A DNA stretch of 64,000 bases from Paraphysomonas bandaiensis (Eukaryota; Chrysophyceae), in contig CBFFRP010000074.1 of assembly GCA_965644295.1 (NCBI GenBank), positions 1-64,000 on the forward strand, in the 5' to 3' direction. The notes under the pieces were generated by a model. It saw only the letters and a program-made list of their open reading frames with translations. It was not told the DNA's origin and searched no databases. The position numbers were made by a program, and so were the translations under genes. Positions 8,952-19,265 of the stretch are shown here, piece after piece. Within the stretch, counting starts at the first letter, position 1. Every line of letters starts with the position of its first letter.

Positions 8952-11345
8952 CTACTTGCGCCTTCTTTTATCCCTTGGTCCCTCATTAATCACTTCAGTG
9001 GAACTCTTAACTTTCTCTCCAAGATTTCTCTTTCTCTGCTCCATATATGATAAACCAACCAATGACTTTGTATAAATATCTGCTGCTTGTTGCGATGTAT
9101 GCACATGCACTAACTTAATCGTATTGAACTGATTGGGATCCACGTGCTCTCTCACCATGTGATACTTAATCTCAATGTGCTTCGACTTCTTGTGAAACAC
9201 TGGGTTTTCGGCCAAATCCTGGGCACTCTGACTGTCGATGAAGAATGGTGTGGGTTTGATGAGCCTCAACTTAATCTCACCCGTCACCCCCCGAACCCAT
9301 AGCACTTCTTGGAGACCCGAGTAAATACACTGATACTCAGACTGCATGCTTGACGTTGCCACTGTCGTCTGCAGTTTGGACTGCCAGACTATAGGCCCTC
9401 CCGCTGCAAACCCAACGTACCCCGACGTGGACTTCCTGGAGAGCTGATCTCCCGCCCAATCCGCGTCAGTAAACATATGGAAGTCGAACCGTCTACTCCC
9501 ATATTGAATCCCTTTGTCAATAGACCCACGAATATATTGCCATACATGTGTTAATAGCTTGCATACTTCAATATTCACCTTATTACTGAACCGAGACAGT
9601 ACTCCCACTGCATAGGCAATATCCGGCCTCGTGTTCATCGATAGATATAGTAATGCACCTATCAGCGGCCGATATGGGAAGTTATCTACTATAAGCTGTT
9701 CCTCCTCGGTATGCTCATGCCGCGCCCCTTTTGCCACTAAATCCATTGCTTCCGCCGGTAGAGGACTCTTCCGTACCTTTCGCGGTGGCCCAAGATACTT
9801 TTCAAACTTTTCTAAGATCTTAGCCGCATATACTGATTGGTCAAGACGAATATACTCTGGCGTTCTTGTGACTCGAACATTCAGAAAATGTTCCATCTCG
9901 CCCATATCCTTCATATCAAACCGGGCACACAGTTGAGCTTTAATATCCTTCACTATGTTGACATCACGACCTAACACTAGGATATCATCCACATATATCG
10001 TTAATAATATCAATTCATCGCCCTTATACTGATAATACAAACACGGGTCTAATACACATGGTTTAAAATGCATAGATCGTATGAATTTATCCAATGTTTT
10101 CCACCACGACCGCGGGGAACTCCGAAGCCCGTATAACGACTTCTTCAACTTAAAGCAGTACCCCTCAGGCAGCTGAAAGTCCGGAGTTGCCTTCATATAT
10201 ACATCCCCCTCTATATCTGCATATAGAAATGCGTTAGACACATCCAGTTGATGAATTACCATGTTCATCACGAAAGCTATGGCGATTAACAGTCGCACTG
10301 TTACCCCCTTAACAACGGGTGCGAAATGGTTCGCCCAACCACTCGACTGCTGTCCACAACCGATTGCTACAAGACGAGCCTTATATCGGCGGACCTCTCC
10401 CTCCTTATCGTACTTCTTTCCATAGACGTACTTGGAGTGCAGTGGGACGACTCCGTCCGGTATACGAGTCACCTCCATGGTATCTCGCTTCGCCAAACCC
10501 TCTCGCTCTACACGGCGAGCTCGTCTCCACTCCCTGTGCTCGGCACTCTCCAAGGACTCACGATGTGTCTGAGGCACTGTCGACTCTTCCGCTGACATCC
10601 ACACTGAGTCTGCCTCCTGTAAAAGGTCACTCACATCACTCTCATCACTCAAATGATGGATTTGTCCTAACACCGACACATTCGTTACCGTCCTTGGAGT
10701 TCTTGCGCGTTTGCCGTGCGGATGATTCTCGGCAGGGGTCCCTTCCCCCGAAGGTAATGCTGAGTCAGCCTGGGGCTGCACCTGCCCACTTTCCGACTGC
10801 TGTGGCACCACTCCGCTGATACCGCCGTCACGGTTGTCAGTAACTCTGGCCCTAACCACCCTCTGCGCAAGATCCTCTGTCATCTTCTTGATGTCAGCAA
10901 TATGAATAGGAGTTTTATCCTCCACTTGAACCTGGTTACCAGTAACCAACGACCGGTATCCCACAATAAGTCCCTTCCTTATCACCACTCTGTTAGTCTT
11001 GTATAGCAGACCACCATCCTCATGGTGCTTTCCGATAAGATACTCAAACTCACCCGGTTGACGAGCCTCGGGATCTATAGCCACTTGAGCCTCCTCCAGC
11101 TCTCTATAATAATCCTGAGACCTCTCAGGTACCGATTCATCAAATAATACATGTACAGAGTGTACTACGGTGTCCCCCACTAGCACCTTGTATCCTTTTC
11201 GATCAGCTGGATACCCTATGAAATAACCTGTCATTGCTTTGTCCTCCCAGTCCTTCCTCCTGTCGGCCTTGGGTGTTAGCACATATGCTTTGCACCCCCA
11301 TTTCCGTAGCCACGATAGGCTGGGAACGCTCCCCCTGGGACACAC
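8952..11345 (-). CDS. Copia Pol, C-terminal half: integrase tail, reverse transcriptase, RNase H
   Basis: About 797 codons are open without stops. The N-terminal portion completes the integrase (GCKAYVLTPKADRRKDWEDK, then a GYFIGYP motif). RT follows (LDVSNAFLYADIEGDVYM, catalytic IYVDDILVLG). RNase H has the expected acidic residues (FTDADWAGD, SMQSEY, DSQSAQDLAENP) and ends with a basic tail. The frame begins with no ATG of its own: sense requires entry from the upstream frame (11276-13549) by a one-base shift at a run of five G's (minus-strand reading) near 11335-11345. The protein would copy element RNA into cDNA inside virus-like particles. Confidence 0.9.
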   Translation of the reverse strand: MCPRGSVPSLSWLRKWGCKAYVLTPKADRRKDWEDKAMTGYFIGYPADRKGYKVLVGDTVVHSVHVLFDESVPERSQDYYRELEEAQVAIDPEARQPGEFEYLIGKHHEDGGLLYKTNRVVIRKGLIVGYRSLVTGNQVQVEDKTPIHIADIKKMTEDLAQRVVRARVTDNRDGGISGVVPQQSESGQVQPQADSALPSGEGTPAENHPHGKRARTPRTVTNVSVLGQIHHLSDESDVSDLLQEADSVWMSAEESTVPQTHRESLESAEHREWRRARRVEREGLAKRDTMEVTRIPDGVVPLHSKYVYGKKYDKEGEVRRYKARLVAIGCGQQSSGWANHFAPVVKGVTVRLLIAIAFVMNMVIHQLDVSNAFLYADIEGDVYMKATPDFQLPEGYCFKLKKSLYGLRSSPRSWWKTLDKFIRSMHFKPCVLDPCLYYQYKGDELILLTIYVDDILVLGRDVNIVKDIKAQLCARFDMKDMGEMEHFLNVRVTRTPEYIRLDQSVYAAKILEKFEKYLGPPRKVRKSPLPAEAMDLVAKGARHEHTEEEQLIVDNFPYRPLIGALLYLSMNTRPDIAYAVGVLSRFSNKVNIEVCKLLTHVWQYIRGSIDKGIQYGSRRFDFHMFTDADWAGDQLSRKSTSGYVGFAAGGPIVWQSKLQTTVATSSMQSEYQCIYSGLQEVLWVRGVTGEIKLRLIKPTPFFIDSQSAQDLAENPVFHKKSKHIEIKYHMVREHVDPNQFNTIKLVHVHTSQQAADIYTKSLVGLSYMEQRKRNLGEKVKSSTEVINEGPRDKRRRK

Positions 11346-13549
11346 TCATATGGAGACATCCATCCTTGCCACGTCCGAGTTGGCATTCGTCGCACAATGT
11401 AACATGCAGTTTGATAAGCATCAAACCAGTACGACTTTGGAAGTCCAGATGCCGTCAACATCGTCAGTGTCATCTCCCCAATTGTTCGGAATTTCCTCTC
11501 AGACACCGCGTTGAGCTCTGGCGTGTCTCGTGTTGTATGTGACACCCGAGTCCCATATCGCTGCAACAGATACTCTCTTATTTGCTGACTAATAAGTTCG
11601 GATCCTCCATCGGCATGATACTCCACTATACGGTTCCACCCCTCGTACTTCACTAAGTGGACCTCGCACAAGTGTCGTAGACATTTGAACACCTCCTCTC
11701 CGCTTCGAGTCCTCAATCCATATTCCCATATCATCTTTGTTGCTAAGTCCGTAAATAGGAGCACGTACTTATACCCTTGTCTGGATTCACAATTGAGATA
11801 GACGGAGATGTCCGCTGTTACTCTTTCCAGGAACCTGACTGCGCTTAGCTCTTCGTTGTCCCGTGATTTGAACGAATGCCTGGTTATCTTCGCCTTGGCA
11901 CACCATTTACACAGGGGTTTCTTGCAACTCTTCTCCTTTGCCTTCGAAAGGTGATGTCGTTGTAGTCCTGATCCTCTGAATAACATGTGTCGGTGAGCTT
12001 CTAATAACTTCGATTTCGAGACATGTCCAGTACGCTCATGTAAGCGATCCAACGCATCTTGTCCTGTATTATCCGACAAATTTACCTCCTCCATCTGATT
12101 GCACATAGACACATTTGGCAGATTTAACACCTCCATCAAGTCCACATACGGCATCCCTCCATGCTCATCGTACTCTCCAGTCAACACCTCGTTTCCAGAG
12201 TCCAATTCCACGATTTTAGGCTTTCGAAGCAGTTGTAATCCGTATCCCATTGATCTCAGCATCCCTCCTGACACAATGTTCTTCACCGCTTCTTCACTAA
12301 CTCTGATGTCTCTCCATTCCCCGAATGTACCAGCCCCCTGTGTCTCCAATTGAGAACCCTTTCTAGTTAGTTGGATTGCCCCAAACTCAGGAGTAAATGA
12401 CTCCAGTGCAATTTTATCCTTTACTATAAACAGTCTTTTACTTGCACAACTGTCCAGATATACACGAGGTTCTTCCGACGTATCCACCGATAGCAAAACC
12501 TCTTCTCCAAACATATTCGCTTCATCATCCGACGACTCTCCGTCGTTGACGTATTTCTTCCATTCTGTCTCGAATTTCCTGTTCGATTTTCGAGGATTCT
12601 CATTATCCGGGTTTTTTATGTTCTTCCGTTTTTTCGACTTGCACTGTCGGGCTTTATGACTAAAATCTCCACAGATATGACAACCAGTATAATCCTTTGA
12701 TCCTGGCTGCTGCACACTCTTCGAAGCCTTTTCCTTTGTCTTCCCTTTTCTTTTGAACTTATCCATTTTTCTTTGTCGTTCCTTAGCATAACAATTCGCT
12801 GCTACATGTCCCTTCTTCCGACAAAATGAACAAACCACTGGCTCCTTCGACGCCGTAAAATTGATCTCTTCAGATTTGTCTCCCTTTAGTTTCTTCAGCT
12901 GCGTCATAGCCTCGTCATACTCTTCACAAGCCTCTTTCACCGAATCAAATGTAGTTGTTGCTTTAGGCATCATCGCTACCGACATCCATAAATCATGTAA
13001 TTCCTCTATCTGCAGCGCTGCTTTTATCTTTGCTAATTTACTTGCCTCTGTCTGCGGTTGTCCCAATTTTATGAGCTTCTGGATTATACCGTTCAGTCGA
13101 TCTACCCCAACAGACACCTTTTCCCCCGGCCTTATTTTGAACGAATGGTATTCTGCCGTAGTCTTCTCCAATACAGTCCCAATCTCGCCTCTGAACCTAT
13201 CAACCAGTGTCTGAAGGAGCTCACTGGATAACACCTCCTTAGCAGGATCATCAGCAGGTAAAATTGCCTTCCCCTCCAAATATTGATTGGCTACCTCCAA
13301 CACATCAGGGTCATGCTCGCAAGCCTCCCAAATAGTACTAACACAGGTATCATTACGCTCTCTCCATGACTCTAAATTCCTTCCTCCGGCTGGCGGGTCC
13401 TCCAAGCCAAGATGGTTTCGGTTTTTCTTCATTAGATGCATCTTGATTTTTCTCGCTGAATAGTCTGCTTGGTTCTTGTCAAACCGTAGCTTCTTGTCAT
13501 CTTCCCCATCCCTACAACTAGCATTCGCTACCATAACAGAAGTTGACAT
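11276..13549 (-). CDS. Copia Gag-protease-integrase (5' part of the polyprotein)
   Basis: The start ATG at 13547-13549 lies 16 nt inside the 5' LTR, as in yeast Ty1, so the tRNA primer site is translated as part of Gag. In order: a Gag helical region; two CCHC-type knuckles (CSFCRKKGHVAANC and CHICGDFSHKARQC); a protease active site written LDSCAS instead of the usual LDSGAS; an HHCC integrase zinc finger (H...H...CKKPLCKWC); and a DDE core with TADIS, HADGGSE and ERKFRT blocks. The real coding frame is lost near 11335-11345; the last about 20 codons are out-of-frame readthrough. It is related to the truncated Gag at 4022-4345. Confidence 0.9.
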   Translation of the reverse strand: MSTSVMVANASCRDGEDDKKLRFDKNQADYSARKIKMHLMKKNRNHLGLEDPPAGGRNLESWRERNDTCVSTIWEACEHDPDVLEVANQYLEGKAILPADDPAKEVLSSELLQTLVDRFRGEIGTVLEKTTAEYHSFKIRPGEKVSVGVDRLNGIIQKLIKLGQPQTEASKLAKIKAALQIEELHDLWMSVAMMPKATTTFDSVKEACEEYDEAMTQLKKLKGDKSEEINFTASKEPVVCSFCRKKGHVAANCYAKERQRKMDKFKRKGKTKEKASKSVQQPGSKDYTGCHICGDFSHKARQCKSKKRKNIKNPDNENPRKSNRKFETEWKKYVNDGESSDDEANMFGEEVLLSVDTSEEPRVYLDSCASKRLFIVKDKIALESFTPEFGAIQLTRKGSQLETQGAGTFGEWRDIRVSEEAVKNIVSGGMLRSMGYGLQLLRKPKIVELDSGNEVLTGEYDEHGGMPYVDLMEVLNLPNVSMCNQMEEVNLSDNTGQDALDRLHERTGHVSKSKLLEAHRHMLFRGSGLQRHHLSKAKEKSCKKPLCKWCAKAKITRHSFKSRDNEELSAVRFLERVTADISVYLNCESRQGYKYVLLFTDLATKMIWEYGLRTRSGEEVFKCLRHLCEVHLVKYEGWNRIVEYHADGGSELISQQIREYLLQRYGTRVSHTTRDTPELNAVSERKFRTIGEMTLTMLTASGLPKSYWFDAYQTACYIVRRMPTRTWQGWMSPYECVPGGAFPAYRGYGNGGAKHMC
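13526..13533 (-). other. Primer-binding site of the copia element
   Basis: Minus-strand TGGTAGCG directly abuts the 5' LTR. It equals the first eight bases of the Ty1 minus-strand primer site and is complementary to the 3' end of a eukaryotic initiator tRNA-Met (CGCTACCA). The sequence also encodes Gag residues. Confidence 0.75.
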
Positions 13550-13826
13550 TATTTGCTAAGGTTTACTATTCTCAACTGATAAGATGAAATTATAATCATT
13601 ACATGATAAAGAACCTAAGTTGTGTTCGATGTGTTCAACACCATTCATTTACTACTATAGTGTACAAACCACACACTCAGTGATCGTATCCTGTATAGTC
13701 ATCCACTTCTACTTCAGTTTCATACTACATAATATAATGTACTAATTACATATATATCTTTCGATCCTTGCATCTCACATAATACTGCACTCAATTGCAA
13801 GTATATAGAATCTTCAGATCTCAACA
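13534..13826 (-). repeat. 5' LTR of the copia element
   Basis: Identical in sequence to 8534-8826. Its last 16 nt carry the Gag start codon. Flanked on the outside by CAGTC (target duplication). Confidence 0.95.
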
Positions 13827-14256
13827 CAGTCTATATATGCGGCTCACGTACGTTTATCTCCCAGACCACTTTGTTGATTGTTGAGGGACCTTGATGCTTG
13901 CGGTGACGCACAAGTAGCTCACGTAGCGCTAAATAGTAGGATATCAGAGTTTAAGCAATGACTCTCAAAAGGCCTATTGCTACTAATACATTAATACGGC
14001 ATTCACTTACTTATCCAACATGTACACCACAAATGCAATAAATATTCACGACTGTATCTGTTGATTATTGACTACTAATCGTTTTACTAAGCCAGTTTAT
14101 AGAACAGTGAAGCATTATTGCGCAGCAGCATCGAGAACATAGTCATTTCTGTTGTGTTTTAGGGTGACCAGATAACAGATTATGCTTACCGCACAGTGGC
14201 GTTACAAGCAATAAAATTATGGACATTTAAATCAGGAAACAAAAAATACAACGAAA

Positions 14257-17200
14257 CTAATGCCTATTGTCCCAACACTTTCCCTGAAAATTTTCCATAC
14301 CCTGAGGCACATCACTGGCGTAATACGGCATATAGCCTCGGTGGTAATACTCCTTCATTGTGTTTCTATCAGTCAAGCATTCATATCTACCTTCTATCCA
14401 GACAGCTCTTTTATGCTTCGTCAAGCAATGAAAGAGGTTGGGACTATGACTGAACAAGCAGCCATCATCCCCTCCAACTAACTTCACACTCCAGTCATAA
14501 CGACGCAAAGACTCCATCATGTAGCCGTCAGCTGAGCCATCATTCTCTACACCGGGCGGGAAAAACACTTGTTCTAGGGCATGAAATGAACGTCCCTCCA
14601 CTTGCCATCGCTTAAAATTTAACACGTTAGCTCCTAAATCAGTGTGCCAGTGCCGGAGCTGGTTCCTTTTGCAAAGCATGTTACTATTTCCGCCAAAAAA
14701 TCGCGCGCATCCTTTTCCAAGTACACCCTCATCCAATATATGGACATATCTTGAGTAAAAGTCATACGCAATTATATCTCTATCCAAATCAAGATGTTCA
14801 AAGAATTTTGGGTCATACCAGTTATCTCCATTAGTTGTCAACAGCCAATCTGTGTCAGACGGACATTGTGATATTACTCTATCAGTTACCTCAAAGGACC
14901 CTATTTCAAACTTGATATCTCCTGGATATTCGATAATGCGGAGGCGAGGATCTCCCAGCTGAGCTAGTAGAGAATACAATCCACTCATGGGTTTATTATC
15001 TGTACGGGCAATGAGCGCGGTCCAATGTGGATAAGTCTGGTCGAGTAGTGATTGTAGCATAGCTTGTAGCGAGAAGACGGGATCCTCTAAATGTCCCGCA
15101 TATGTCCGCACAACCACACAGACTCGACCTTTAGGGGCAAAGGGCTTCACCATAATATCATCAAGAAGCTTCTTCACTCGTACGGCTGCAGTCTCTTCAG
15201 AATATAGACGCATAACTGTGTTGTGTCCATTCTCCCCAATAGCCTTCAGTGACTCTAGACGCCCTTTCAGAAGTCGTACTATGTTGTCTCCAAGTTCATG
15301 TCGAGAAGATATAGGTGGAAACAAAATTCCATCTGTTCCAGGTGTCATGATAGCCTCTTCTGACCCACCTGCTGGCGTGACCATTACTGGTACCCGCAAA
15401 ACCATAGCCTCCAAAATATTAATAGGAAAGGCTTCGCCGACAGAAACGCTCATATGTAGGTCTGCAATCGCCACATATTTTAATGCATCACTGGTAAAGG
15501 GAATGAACTTTACACGTGGTCTAAGTACATCACTTGAGATCACAAATGCTTGCAAGTCATTATAATACATCGAATCCTCTTCCGATTGGCTGCCGATTAA
15601 TAGCAACATAAAATCATTTTCGCCAAACACAGAAATGCCTACATCGTGCAATGCCTCTACAAGCATCCTTTGCCTTTTCCGTTGGCAAATTTCACCAACA
15701 ACACTTATAAGCACAGTGCTAGGAGATGCGCCCAATGATGTCTTAAGAATATTTCCTGATTGAATTCCCTCACGAGCACGCTCCTTAATGACATGTGACA
15801 CCACGAAGCCGCGGAAGGTGTGAAAGTGACCTACGTCGTACTGAGACCAAATGGCACGCACTTTATCAGCAGCAAAAATTACATTGTCTGCCTGTTGTAC
15901 CAGACTCTGTACCCGAGCGTCGGACTGAAGTACAGGATACTTAATTCCATACCAAAAGTTACCAGGTGGTATAGAATGATTCGGAGATAGAGGATACTCA
16001 TGCACAAACCAAGCTATCTTCGGATGAGAAGGTCGCATATCAGGTCGCGAGGAAATCAAGTGTGCCCAGTCGACAGTGTTCAATATAACTAAATCTGGGG
16101 CCATGTGAAGTTGGCCAATCATATCGTCCAGCACAGGCTGCGCACCACCCTTCCATTCAATTAATGATGCACCAGACTGGAGAATGATCTCCTCCATTCT
16201 ACCTTGAGTTCTGGAAATAAAGGTCACATTATGACCAAGCTGCATCATAAAGTGTGCCATGTTAACCACAATCTGCGAGACTCCATCTATCGCTAAATTC
16301 CGCAACAAAATCACAATATGCAGGCACCCGCTACATTTATTAAATATCTTTAACTTCTGTGGTTGACGCGAAGATACAATCTTACTACTCGATGCCATGT
16401 CGAAACGTGCAGATCCCACGTTTATATCGGATAATAACACTACGGTTGGAATATGATTCTTCGTAGACTGTTTAGAGCGTGAGTAAAAAATTGAATCCAA
16501 AGGATGGGGCACCATGCCTTGATAAGTATTCTCATTGTGGAAAGTGTTTAAGTCAATACCGATGCACCTATATACAACGATTAAATCCACAATGACAAGG
16601 TTCAAGATGTCAAATTCTACGTATTGACCTATTTAACTAGCTACAGTGTGAAACAATAATGCATTCATTTACCTCTGGAATCCATCTTTACCAGCAACTA
16701 AACCATTTTTTGGGGTGCTTTTATGCAGATTATACCAATTCTTATAATCGAAGCCCGTGAAACCTATCTGCAGTGATGCTATATTATACCCCGCCTCTAT
16801 TGTCGCTAAGGAGAAGTCAGATTCTCTCGTTAGAGTTATTTTATGAGTTTCATCACAGCTGAATATCCCTCTACTAAGACCAATATCTAAGGCCGTGCGG
16901 TCAAATGCGTACAGCAGGCTCGCGACGTGTGGGATCGCTCTGCCAATTCCATCTGGACAGTTGACGGAAAGGCCAACAAGGACAGTATCACCTTGCATAT
17001 GAGCCAAAAACACTTCCGTCCAATGCTCACGAAACCACATTGGCAAAAATGGGCCCTTAACTTCGCTGTTGATGCAAAAAAAATGGGAATGAATGGGTAA
17101 CCGCTCAGCTAAACCAACTCCCCATGAGCCGAAATTATTGCACTGGTGATCACGATATATCACGTGGAGGTTTGGCAACTCTGGAAAAGTGACAGTATAC

Positions 17201-18870
17201 GCACCATTGACCACAATAACATAGTTAACATGTGCCAAGGATTCCATGGCGTCTGCAAGCACACATACTTCCAAGAAATATAGGAGGTTGTCTTTGTGTG
17301 TGTCATCGCGTTCGTCATACGCATATACAACTAACACTCCGCCGGAATTCGAATCTATCAGCTTAGGAGATACACCTCGTAACTGCGGTAATACAGTACT
17401 CTTTTTTTTACTTTCCTCTGCCCACTCCAAATGTTTTCTCGCAATTATCGACACATAGCTGTCTCGTCGTGGTATGAATAAAGTCTCGAATGGATGTAAA
17501 CTGAACTCTATACCGGATTTCATTTCACATTGACGACCCTCTATCGAGCCGTATTTAATAAAATGCTCCGCCGCATTGCGCACAGAGAGGTAATGCAGAT
17601 CCCCATACGAATCTCTGTACTTGCGGTAGTTACACTGAAAGTGACATCCATCACCCTCAGGGGGATTACGATACAGAAATTTCTCTCTGGCGTCATGTAT
17701 TGGCAAATGAGATAGCTCAGGATAACGTTGTTTCCAGTCCGTCCACACACACTGCTGTTGGATATGAGTGAGCGGGGTGCATTGTCCGGGTTCTCGCACA
17801 AGCCATCTCCGCCAGTCATGTCCTTTTGGTTGTCCATGCATAGCAAAGACGTTATATCCCGCTAGAAGCACCAGGTACGTTAACTCCATGCGATCAACTG
17901 CAAATCCCTTGCTATTTAGGATGGCAACAACGCGATTATCAAACGCTATAGGACCCTCCCTGAACAATGGTACTTTCTTCATAGCCACGGATAATTTTGC
18001 CTCCCTAATAGTTGGACAAGATAGCGTGGTTCCTACGACTGCTACATCGTCACTAAATTGCGAAGTGTATGCATCACTCCATAAACTAAAGCGCGTTGCG
18101 CTCCAGTAATCGGGCAAAAAAGGACCCATATGAGATGAATCAAGTGCCACAACATACGAAAATCGTTGCCACTGAATTTGGCTGAAGGAACACTTCACAA
18201 TTTGTAGAAAATGGGACTGACAACTTAGCTTTTTATCCTCTTCCAATTCAATCAGTTGAATTCGATGGCCTAGCGGTGGGTTAAAATAGCTGGATTGAAA
18301 ATATGCTCTATTGACCCGATAATCTAAAGCACCAACTGTGATAAAAACGTGTAGATATTCTTCACTTGCAGCACCAATATTAATGTTAGAGAACATACGC
18401 TTTAAAGACTGCACATAAAAATGGATGTTATCTACTTCTTCCGGGGATAAATCTGGCCTAATAGAATATACGATAAGCGTTTGGTTAGACTTACTACGAG
18501 TTGAAGTGAGTCTGAGCGCTTTTCCTGAAGCCCATGAGGCAAATGATTTCATTCCATCTAATCGCTGTGAAGAACTATTGTTGCTATATACAGACATATG
18601 CATATCCTGCTGATCATCGTCTGACTGTAACACTATGCCTGGGTATGTTTTCTGAGGTGTTAATGAGGTGGATGATAGCATAGATGGTATTTGTAAAAAT
18701 GAAGAGTTAACGCGTACTCGTTTAAAGTTATTATATAATTGCATGACTGTATTGTGACCCTCATACTTGTAGGAGGACACCACAAGAGGAGAGATGTTTA
18801 TAAGGATTGATATAGCAAGACAGATAATGAGAAAACAGATTGTTATCCGTCGCAATGTGCTGACATTCAT
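14257..18870 (-). CDS. Multi-domain membrane glycosyltransferase (two GT-like domains + GT4 + GT2-like)
   Basis: Two long frames join through a 105-nt GT-AG intron (16568-16672): exon 1 is 18870-16673 and exon 2 is 16567-14257, giving 1,502 residues. Residues about 7-32 form a type II signal anchor, suggesting a Golgi/ER lumenal enzyme. Two related domains follow (about 125-465 and 510-770); each has a strand-rich start and a 'xGPFLPxxW...VVGxxxxCP' segment typical of a protist glycosyltransferase-like family. In the second, the motif run C-x-G-x-D...Y-x-G...HP-x-D-x-IF is completed only after splicing, which supports the join. Residues about 810-1190 are a GT-B GT4 domain (VAIADLHMSVSVGEAFPINILEAM). 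Residues about 1205-1490 are GT2-like (LLTTNGDNWYDPKFF). The likely job is building a complex glycan; the product is unknown. It shares a 395-bp upstream region with RFC2. Confidence 0.75.
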
Positions 18871-19265
18871 GGTGATGGGCTACATAAATAATCAGCGATT
18901 GCAAGCGAGTTAATGGATGGAGATATCAAGATGAGAATCAAGTAACCAAACCACACACTGCACTGTATTCCCTGTATATAAACAACATACATACATACAT
19001 ACATACATACATACATACATACATACATACATACATACATACATACATACATACATACATACATACATACATACATACATACATACATACATACATACAT
19101 ACATACATACATACATACATACATACATACATACATACATACATACATACATACACATACATACATACATACAACTTTTGAAATTTGATTATATGAGGGC
19201 GGTGGATGTCTACCATACTCTCAACTATTATCGTGTAATAAATATTCACTATACACTACCAAGCA
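18871..19265. promoter_or_regulatory. Head-to-head intergenic region of the glycosyltransferase and RFC2 genes
   Basis: These 395 bp must hold both promoters. About half is a CATA tetranucleotide array (18984-19173), leaving roughly 110 bp on the glycosyltransferase side and 90 bp on the RFC2 side. Confidence 0.6.
18984..19173. repeat. (CATA)n microsatellite, about 190 bp
   Basis: There are about 46 tandem ACAT units with one visible interruption (ATACACATAC at 19151-19160). The long Met-Tyr-Val-Cys frames it creates on the minus strand are artefacts. Confidence 0.97.

Larger units (their letters stand above)
8534..13826 (-). mobile_element. Ty1/copia retrotransposon, nearly intact and recent
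   Basis: This is a complete 5,293-bp element on the minus strand. It has two 293-bp LTRs identical at every base I compared (8534-8826 and 13534-13826), a 5-bp target duplication CAGTC (8529-8533 and 13827-13831), a TGGTAGCG primer-binding site next to the 5' LTR, and a GA-rich polypurine tract (reading GAGGGGGAG) directly before the 3' LTR. Coding order is Gag, protease, integrase, RT, RNase H, which is the Ty1/copia order. The only visible damage is one reading-frame change near 11335-11345. It sits inside an R1 repeat. Confidence 0.95.
8290..13985 (-). repeat. R1 dispersed repeat, copy b, split by the copia insertion
   Basis: The left part (8290-8533, minus orientation) and the right part (13827-13985) align with successive segments of the R1 element at 36.2-37.3 kb: AATATCTG, then TATGCGGCTCACG once the insertion and its duplicated CAGTC are removed. 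The right part then turns to plus orientation and ends at GCCTATTGCTA, so this copy, like the one at 36 kb, had inverted ends. The terminal part of its left end is missing. Confidence 0.6.

Noticed and set aside
10319-10819. 166-codon plus-strand frame
   Set aside because: Antisense to copia RT/linker coding sequence, with no independent features.
16570-16605. ATG at 16605 as the start of an independent glycosyltransferase gene
   Set aside because: The region from 16568 to 16605 fits an intron end; splicing to 16673 restores a family motif run and frame, which a separate start would not explain.
15205-18760. A shared GHNTVM-x-LY segment in both halves of the large glycosyltransferase (near 15215 and 18740)
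   Set aside because: Only eight residues match, in different structural contexts (after the GT4 domain and in the N-terminal stem), so chance or codon bias is the simpler reading.
18984-19173. Possible CRISPR-like array
   Set aside because: It is a pure tetranucleotide microsatellite without spacers, in a eukaryotic genome.
18867-19249. Long Met-Tyr-Val-Cys repeat proteins on the minus strand
   Set aside because: They are translations of the CATA microsatellite, open in several frames only because the repeat contains no stop.
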